DNA from: Zasmidium citrigriseum
Taxonomy: Eukaryota > Ascomycota > Dothideomycetes > Mycosphaerellales > Mycosphaerellaceae
Assembly (NCBI GenBank): GCA_002786025.1
Contig: NHNW01000012.1
Location: forward strand, 682,001-746,000
Reading direction: 5' to 3'
DNA: 64,000 nucleotides
Part shown: one piece after another, positions 57,418 through 64,000 of the stretch
How the letters are laid out: every line of letters begins with the position of its first letter
Numbering within the stretch: the stretch's first letter is position 1
Program-made: the position numbers and the translations under genes
The notes under the pieces: generated by a model
The model's database searches: none
Told to the model about the DNA's origin: nothing
Seen by the model: the letters and a program-made list of their open reading frames with translations, nothing else

Positions 57418-58493
57418 ATGCCTCCCAACCCCTGCCTCAACATAACCTCCACCGCCACCCCAGATCCTCACTTCACCCATCACGCCGGCAAGTTCTACCT
57501 AACCTTCACAGCCAACGATCGAATTCCCCTGTGGGAAGCCTCAACACTCCTGGACTTCTTTGACAAACCCAAGATCGGGCCTGTATGGCGTCCACCGCCA
57601 AACACGCCTCACTCATCCCGTCTCTGGGCCCCGAATTGCACGATATCCACGGCCGCTGGTACATCTTCTACGCAGCCGCAGATCCCACGAAGGGCAACAA
57701 ATCCCACAGAATGTACGTCCTCGGCGGACCTCCTTCAAACTCAGACCCGCACGATGCAAGTCAGTGGGAGTTCCTAGGTCCGATCAAAGGGATGGATCAA
57801 CGACAATGGGCGATCGACGGGACGGTGTTCGAGATTGATAGCCACCTGTATTTTGTGTATTCGGGGTGGCCGGTTCCTCCAGAGAGGACGTGGGAGGATG
57901 CGAGGGAGGATCTGCAGATGTTGTTCATTCTGAAATTGTCGGATCCGACGACTGCTGCTTCGGAGCCTGTGGAGATCTGTCGACCAGAGCAGCCTTGGGA
58001 ACGTCTGGGACACATTGGCATCTGTGAAGGACCGCAGTGGCTTGAAGCTCCTGATAGCAGCTGGAGGGGTTTGGTGTACAGTTGCGCGGGGAGTTGGACG
58101 AAGCACTATAAGATGGCCACGTTGAGGTATCTCGGAGGTGATCCGCTGGATTCGAGATCGTGGCAGAAGTCGAGTGAGGCCCTGCTCAAGAACTCTGAAG
58201 ACGGCAGCGGTCCATATGGTTCAGGGCATGGTTGCTTCTTGCAATTTGGGGATGAGGCTGTTGCTCTGTTTCATGCTACAGACAAAGACACCGATGGCAA
58301 TCAAGGGCGGAAGTGTCGCTTGCAACGGGTGGATTGGACTGACGAGGGACCGCATATGGGAGGCGTTCTGGGTCGCTCGTCGAGAGATATCGACGGCTTC
58401 GTTCGGGACCTGGGACTGTCAGCACCTGATACAAAAGGCGAAGAAGGAGCGAGGCCAAATTGCATCCTCCATGCGTTGCAAGGCCAGGGATAG
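57418..58493 (+). CDS. GH43-family glycosidase with one-base frame break
   Basis: The protein begins at ATG 57418 (MPPNPCLNITSTATPDPHFT) with HHAGKFYLTFTANDRIPLWE, then continues in another frame from about 57633 (ELHDIHGRWYIFYAAADPTK) to the stop at 58493. The join LWAP/ELHDIHGRW is the expected GH43 block and needs one more base in the four cytosines at 57629-57632; no intron fits. Three catalytic positions of the five-blade propeller are visible: Asp in TPDPHF, Asp in WAIDGTVFE and Glu in CEGPQW. The family includes arabinanases and xylosidases. No signal peptide, so intracellular or non-classical. Whole length is about 358 residues. Either a sequence error or a recent inactivation; if inactive, the 57585-58493 frame is only a fragment. 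Confidence 0.75.
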
Positions 58494-58695
58494 TCCAAGC
58501 TTTCAACAGAAAAGCTACTCGAAACTGAGCCAAGGGCAATCTGTAACTCTTCTCGATATCTCAGCTCTTTAGATGACTGTACAGTACACTGCAGCTCTAA
58601 TCCATGCATCGGATTCCTGTCCACTCCCGAAACTCCAGAAACGCCGTCCTTCCTTCCCAGTGTCGCTTAAACGCAAGAAAAAAGTACATGTCGTA

Positions 58696-59627
58696 TTAGT
58701 TCCGATAGTCATCGTAAGGCGGTAGTCGCTGCGCGGAATCCATCTGGCTTGGGAATGTGCGTCCTGCGGTGCGTGTTGCCATGCTCATCACAGTGCCGCT
58801 GGCGGTCATTGTCATGGTGATGTTCGTTTGATTGGAAGACGCCCAGGTATATGGCCCGCTCCACGCTGGACTGCCGTCCGCAGTCGTCTCCGGGACGTTC
58901 GCCGTCGTGGGGATATCCGCCGCAGGAACAGGTATCACAACCACCTCCTTGACCTGTCTGATCGGTTGTTGCCAGAAAGTCACAGCGACCTGCTCCTGTT
59001 CCAGAACCGCAGGAGATCCTGAAAAAGCAGCATCCACATCAGCCAACAGCCTCACAACATGGCAGCGGAAGAAAGAGGTAGCAAGTGTTCAAACCTGCCA
59101 ACTCTTCTACCGCCCAATTGGAATTCGCCCAGCTATACCAGCTGCAGGTGGTGCTTGTGCCTCTCTCTTTTGCTTCCCATCACCCCCCTGCTTCACCAAA
59201 TTCCCCAAACCAATAACTCCAGGAATCGGCGATGGTAGTTGATCCGGTACATCGGCGAATGTCTGCGTGTAAACAATGGCGGCATATGTGACAGTCGCGC
59301 CAACCTGTTTGTTCATCATGAACGTTGTGACGGCGGGGGCTTGCGTTGGGGCTTGCGTGGCTCCCTGGTTGTACGCCGTGGCTTGTCGGAGGCTGCACCA
59401 ATACGTTAGTACGATCTTCCCCAACGCCTTTTGAGAATTGTCGATGAATGCGCATACTCTAGGTGATTGCCGTAGACATCGACCAGGTCGAAGGATCCGG
59501 CCTCCGGGTCGATGAATTCGGATGCTGCAGAGACCGTCCTCGTGGCTTCTGCTTCGATTACGTCGCCAAAAACATGTGATGCTGAGGACAGAGCCGTCAG
59601 CAGGTAGGCTGTATTTGAGAACTTCAT
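58696..59627 (-). CDS. Hypothetical secreted protein
   Basis: Three exons, 59627-59458, 59392-59139 and 59018-58696, give 248 residues. The start has a signal peptide (MKFSNTAYLLTALSSASHVF GD region). Intron 1 (65 nt) has a perfect TACTAAC branch and GGTGCAG end and joins GNHLD/LRQATAYNQG. Intron 2 (120 nt, GTATAG...TTTTTCAG) joins PPAAG/SPAVLEQEQVAVTFW. The mature part is rich in Thr, Ala, Pro and Val (ATQAPTQAPAVTTF, NQTNITMTMTASGTV) with no cysteine, so probably O-glycosylated and cell-wall or matrix associated. A KR site (GKQKREAQAPP) could be cut by a Kex2-type protease. I do not recognise the family. Confidence 0.7.
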
Positions 59628-60240
59628 GGCTGTTGAATGCTGCGTAAAGCGTATGCGCTGCGGTCGCGTGGTAGGTCGTGCAGTGTTATGCCGTGGCTGC
59701 GATCAGGATCTGAAGTCGTCCAAACGACTATGGCCGTATAATTCGTGTTATTCGAGGAAGCAGAACTGTGTATCGGTCGAAGGAGTGCGCTGGAGGCGAA
59801 GTCGTAGGTCGGGTGTCGTTTCTGGGTTGTATGCAGGCAGGCCCCAACCGTGGCTCTGTCGTCCGGTGAACCGAGTGTATTTTGGTCGCACGGAAGGTCA
59901 GACACGCGTTCGATGTTTTTCAAGGAGTGGCGAGTCGTAGCGACAGAACGAGCGGTTGGGCAACGACGGCGATGTTCTCGTCTTCTCTGCGAATGTTCGA
60001 AGGCAAAGAACGCGCAAGCACAGTCCAAGGAGACTCTTCGTATCTTTAATTGGGAGTGGAGTCTCGTCTCGTTCCTGCATACAGCGACCAATCAAGCATC
60101 GCGCTGTGGAGATCGACAAGGATTCACTGAATGGAACGGCCCTGCCCGTGCTGCTGCTTCCGAATCCCTGCCTTAGCTCCAAAGTCTCAAACATTCACTC
60201 ACATTGACTTCGATATCTTCGAACAAAAACGACTCTCGAA
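59628..60240. other. Intergenic region
   Basis: Promoter of the secreted-protein gene and 3' UTR of the reductase gene. Nothing else supported. Confidence 0.45.
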
Positions 60241-61732
60241 CTATACAACCTCTCTGAACTCCTCCCTCTCCATCGGTACCACAACACCCATCCTCCCCAA
60301 CCCCTTCAAACACTCAAACGCCGCCTCATAAGAATCCACCGTCCCATGAAAGCCCAGCTTCCTCGCCTTCCTCATACTCAAACTCAGCGGCCAAGCTCCC
60401 AAGATCGCCGAATCTGTGATCCCAAAGACCTTTGCGCGGTCTTCGAACGGGTCGAAGCGCAGGTTGTGTTGTTCGGAGAGGGTCTGCCAGGCTTCCACGA
60501 CTTCGGGAGCTTCGGACCATTCTTGGAGACTGAAGGTCGTGCGGGAGGCGGCCCAGCCGTAGCCCCTTGGTGTAGCCTGGTGTCTCGTCTCCGAGACTCT
60601 GTACTGCGAGTCGTCGAGTGACGGCGCTTCCCAAGGCATGTCGTACCAGTCGGCGAGATACGGCCAGAGACGAGAGAACGTGAAGTTCAACCCGTCCTGA
60701 ATGTTGAACACTTCGTTCCCAGCTTGCTCTGTCAAGACGCACCATTCTTCAAAGTACGCATTGAGCATCGCCGTACTCTCTGTCCAACTCATCAGCTAGC
60801 AGACCATGACCTCTCTTGCTATTCGACTCACGACAGCTCTCCTTATCCCAAGCCGTGAAGTCCCCCGGAAACTGTAAAGGACGTCCGAGATACTTCTGCA
60901 CGGCAGCATACACCGCGATACCCGGCCAGAAATTTAGAGTGTTATCTCGTACGGCTCCGATGATATACGATGGGCGAACGACGCTCCACTTCGCTCCGAT
61001 GTCCTGGCAGTACTCGAAGAGTAAGTCTTCCTGTGGGTAGTAGAAATTGTTCTCCAGTGTCACTCGTGGGTCGCTCTCGAAGGATGGGTTCGTCGCTGGG
61101 CCAATGTGGAAGCCTGCAGGGTATCAGCGAAGTAGTACACGATGGAGAGGGACCGACCATAATGCTTCGCCCCAGTCTGCAGCAAGAATCTCTTCGGTCT
61201 CAGGTTCGCCAACCTCAAGCCGTCCACGAAGTTCTTCAACAATCTAGCTGTCCCCCAACTCATCAGCGTTTTCCACTCCCCTCACCAAGAAGCAGAACAT
61301 ACCATTAACGTCCGCCAGGGCATCCGCATCCTGCCACATCCCCCCAACACCACCCTTCTGCTTCGGCTGCACATAGCTAAAGAAGAAGACATGGTCCACT
61401 CCTCGAATACCCCCGTCCCTCAAACCCCTCGCAACCTCCTCTCCACTCTCCAAAAAGTCCACAGAGACATGCTTCACCCGTCTCCTAACATCCTCACCCT
61501 CAAGTTCCTCATAGAAGTAATCCTGCGGTGGCCGCCTCGACAAGCAATAGATCTTCTTCCACCTCGCAGCAGGAGCAGCACAGAGGACTTTGACCATGTG
61601 ATAGCCGGAGATGCCATTGGCGCCTGTGACGATGGCCGTGAGGTTCTGTGTGTTGGGATCATCGGAAGGGTAGGTGGGCAGGCCGTGAAAGATGCCTTTG
61701 TTCTCGATCGTCTGTAGTTTGAGCGTGGTCAT
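60241..61732 (-). CDS. PRISE-family NAD(P)H reductase (progesterone 5-beta-reductase/iridoid synthase-like SDR)
   Basis: Four exons, 61732-61303, 61247-61158, 61113-60832 and 60779-60241, give 446 residues. The ATG at 61732 opens MTTLKLQTIENKGIFHGLPT. The Rossmann motif is IVTGANGISGYHMVKV (TGxxGxxG at 36-43). Exon joins restore RFLLQTGAKHYG/FHIGP and ENNFYYPQEDLL, carrying the lysine and tyrosine typical of the PRISE catalytic pair, and DKESCQ/STAMLNAYFEEW. The introns are 55, 44 and 52 nt; the second starts GTCGGT, a weaker donor. Such enzymes reduce the C=C bond of enones and often occur in fungal secondary metabolism or detoxification. Substrate unknown. Confidence 0.87.
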
Positions 61733-62639
61733 GGCGGCGTCGATGTACAACTGACTGCTGCCGTTTCAGTATGAGAAGATAGTTGACTATCGTGAGGTGG
61801 AGTAGGAGAGTACAAAGGATGGATACCTCTTCAACCCCCTCCACATGTACAGTAGGATACCATCTCCCGGATGACATGCATAGCAAAGCTGCCGTGTGAC
61901 CGTCCACGATCCATCAACCCCTCTCGACACCGAGAGATACGAAAGGAGGAGTCTCTTTGCACAGTCGAAAATTCCCGAATCTTTGCATACTATTGAATAT
62001 TGTACACTCTTTGCCCGCCTCCATCCCATCAAAAGGAAACAGAAAGGGAATCAAAAATCAATAACCACGCTATGCTCCCACCAGTCTTTCCCTCCCATGA
62101 CTCTCGTGTTCCCTCGCGCCGCTGTGAAAAGCGCAATTGAACACATCCACAAACACAAGGGAAGGAAACAACAGAAATGCCGATACACGAACATGGTATA
62201 TAACGCGGAAACCAAACAAGCAGACAACGCAGATTAAGGAGAAGAGGTGACGGTGAAGTCACCCGGTCGACGAGATTCCGCGGTCCAGCCGACTCGAACC
62301 AGTTCAGTGCCATATGATGACTGAACGAGTCCGAATGATTAGGTAGGTGAGTGGTAGTAGTCCGAGAGCCTCCAGTTTCCGTGGCCCCAGAAGAGGATGG
62401 AAAAGCAATAATGTCCCGGACTGCCGATTACTGTACGCGCTGTTTGCCATGTTCCTGCAGCAAGTATAACTGTTACACGGCCTCCGACGATCCTGTTAAC
62501 GCCGGAAAAGAGAGGAGAATAGTACAGAAGGTGGTTGGTGGTATCGATGGATGGTGAGGGTGACGCTAGTGGTGGCCGCGCGTGCGTTTGGTATCACTCT
62601 ATTCCGTCGGTGATGAAGTGTCATCAAGTCGTGAGTGGT
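61733..62639. other. Intergenic region
   Basis: Promoter of the reductase gene and 3' UTR of the transcription-factor gene, both on the minus strand. No coding potential recognised. Confidence 0.45.
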
Positions 62640-64000
62640 TTAGTAGGCCGTAACTTCGGTGGCGTGGGGAGCAATAGTGGGCGGCGTTCCATTATTCTGC
62701 TCAGCCATGAGAGCGTCTTCATAGCCGATCAGTGCCTGAGAGTGGAGTTTAAAGGACTCGCCCATGAGCTTTGTGATGCTGCGTGGAAGTTAGCATGGTG
62801 ACTCTCGGAATGCAGTGTGCAATACATACCCCCAGACGACAACTTCGTCAATCATGCTGCCCCAGAGTCGGGCCACTGTTGAGCTGAGTTTGTTTCCAAA
62901 GCCGTCAACAGTATCATCGTCGAAGAGGCTCCGCAGCTTGTGATACATGGCAGTCTCCTCGTCAGAAGCGGGCTCGTCATCGTGTTCAACGCGCCACAGC
63001 CAGAGACTGAGTATCACGATAAGATCCAACCCGCAGAGCGGATGCTCAATGCTCCAATTGGTCGCTGATGTTCTGGCAACCCATCTGATACCCTGCAGTG
63101 CTGCAACCTCGATGCAATCGAAGCATGCCTGAATGACATTCAGCATCTCCTGGGATCTTTTGACTTTGTCGCGAGCGTGCGTCATAGCAGCAGCAACCTC
63201 GTAGGAGTCGTGGTATCGAAGGGCTTCTTGAACGGATTTGAGATCGACAAGCAACCTTCCGCGAGTATTCCTATACATCGCCATTGCATTGAAGATGAGC
63301 GGGTGTCCTTTGTGAGGAGCACTGAGCTGCACAACAACAGTCTCAGGCTCACACAGCTCGAGCGACTTCTCCCAAGTGTCAAGCGCCAAACGAAGCTTGT
63401 ATTCAGTGACAACATCTTGCAGTGCTTCAGGGCTGCGCTTGTGGTACCAGACTTCCAAGAAGAGCGCGTTGATCATGACTCGTGTAGCAAAGGCGCTGTA
63501 GCGGGCGTTCTCGCCTTGGAACAGAGCATCGTGTGCCTCTCGGAACGTGATGATGGTCTGGGCGGTCAAGTTCTCGGTCCAGCTGTCATTGTCCGACGGG
63601 TCCAAATTCCATAGAGTTTCCGACGATGGAAGCTCCAGACTGTCAAACTCGTTGAAGCTGATGGCAGGAGTATGGTTGTACGTCAACGTCAAGAGCCCGA
63701 AAAAGATGTACACTGCGAAGTAAGTTCGTCGACAGCCTTCGTCTTCGATCCATTCTTGGTGATTGGGCTGGCGTCCCTCTCTGGCTTCGCTGCGCAGCTT
63801 TAGCTCGTATCTGTTGCCGGCGACCATGTTGGCGAGGAGAGACTTGATCGAGCATGCCCATTCCAAACCCTTTGGATCCCCACTCCAGCTGGCGAAGCTC
63901 ATGTTCAGCAGCGAGCTCTGCATCATCCAGAGAGGGCATTTTCGGGAGCTGAAGTTGTCCTTCTTTTGCAGGAACTGCGTGACGAGGACCTTGGAGCCAA
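62640..64000 (-). CDS. Fungal-specific transcription factor, partial at the window edge
   Basis: Exons (64000)-62830 and 62778-62640. The frame is still open at the right edge (GSKVLVTQFLQKKDNFSSRK), so the N-terminal part, including any DNA-binding domain, is outside. The visible 435 or so residues show the helical fungal_trans (middle homology) region: MMQSSLLNMSFASWSGDPKG, DEGCRRTYFAVYIFFGLLTL and YNHTPAISFNEFDSLELPSS, a pattern usual for Zn2Cys6 or C2H2 factors of this class. The 51-nt last intron (GTATGT...GCTAAC...CGCAG) joins DEVVVWG/ITKLMGESFKLH, ending HATEVTAY. It may regulate the neighbouring reductase, but this is inference from position. Confidence 0.85.

Noticed and set aside
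59018..59138. Alternative donor at GTAGAAGAG for the secreted-protein gene
   Set aside because: It would put the last exon in another frame, losing the AVTFWQQPIRQVKEVVVIPV segment that has better protein character.

Overview
The window is nuclear DNA of a filamentous ascomycete. Genes carry short introns (44-131 nt) with GT..AG ends and clear branch points (CTGAC, TACTAAC, GCTAAT), lie on both strands, and are separated by 0.1-2 kb of non-coding DNA. The gene content (Kre6-type glucan synthase, Lcb2, Sec7, a GH92 mannosidase and a family of LPAE(L/I)R F-box-like proteins) fits a dothideomycete, probably Capnodiales/Mycosphaerellales. That placement is inference from protein style, not a database match. 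No bacterial operon, CRISPR, rRNA, convincing tRNA, transposon or viral sequence was seen.

Layout. 0.5-8 kb: mitochondrial adrenodoxin reductase (ARH1-like), diverging from a MARVEL-like four-helix membrane protein, then an Srf1-like membrane protein. 8-14 kb: a PIF1-type helicase, a small unknown gene and an F-box-like gene with a 30-nt tandem repeat in its leader. 14-24 kb: a Kre6/Skn1 beta-glucan synthesis protein, an anchored unknown, a PNPOx-like flavoprotein, a repeat protein with no recognised family, and a three-exon membrane protein. 24-35 kb: a ferritin-like secreted protein, a disordered protein and the giant ARF-GEF Sec7. 36-42 kb: pyruvate dehydrogenase E2, two more F-box-like paralogues in tandem and a SAM methyltransferase. 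42-52 kb: GH92 mannosidase, phospholipase D and serine palmitoyltransferase subunit Lcb2. 53-64 kb: a disordered HD/RS-rich protein, a GH43 glycosidase with a frame break and an upstream inverted CreA-like site, a secreted alanine/threonine-rich protein, a PRISE-type reductase and a transcription factor running off the right edge.

Most of the window is core metabolism, membrane traffic, lipid and cell-wall genes that need not be functionally linked. The less ordinary content is the modular FEVLGLMR/HISSIP repeat protein (20.9 kb), the F-box-like family whose N-terminal domain and intron position are shared between copies, two apparent frame breaks that both fall in C-runs, and the accessory-looking 57-64 kb end. 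Exon boundaries were derived by hand from splice signals and frame continuity; nothing was checked against transcripts or databases.
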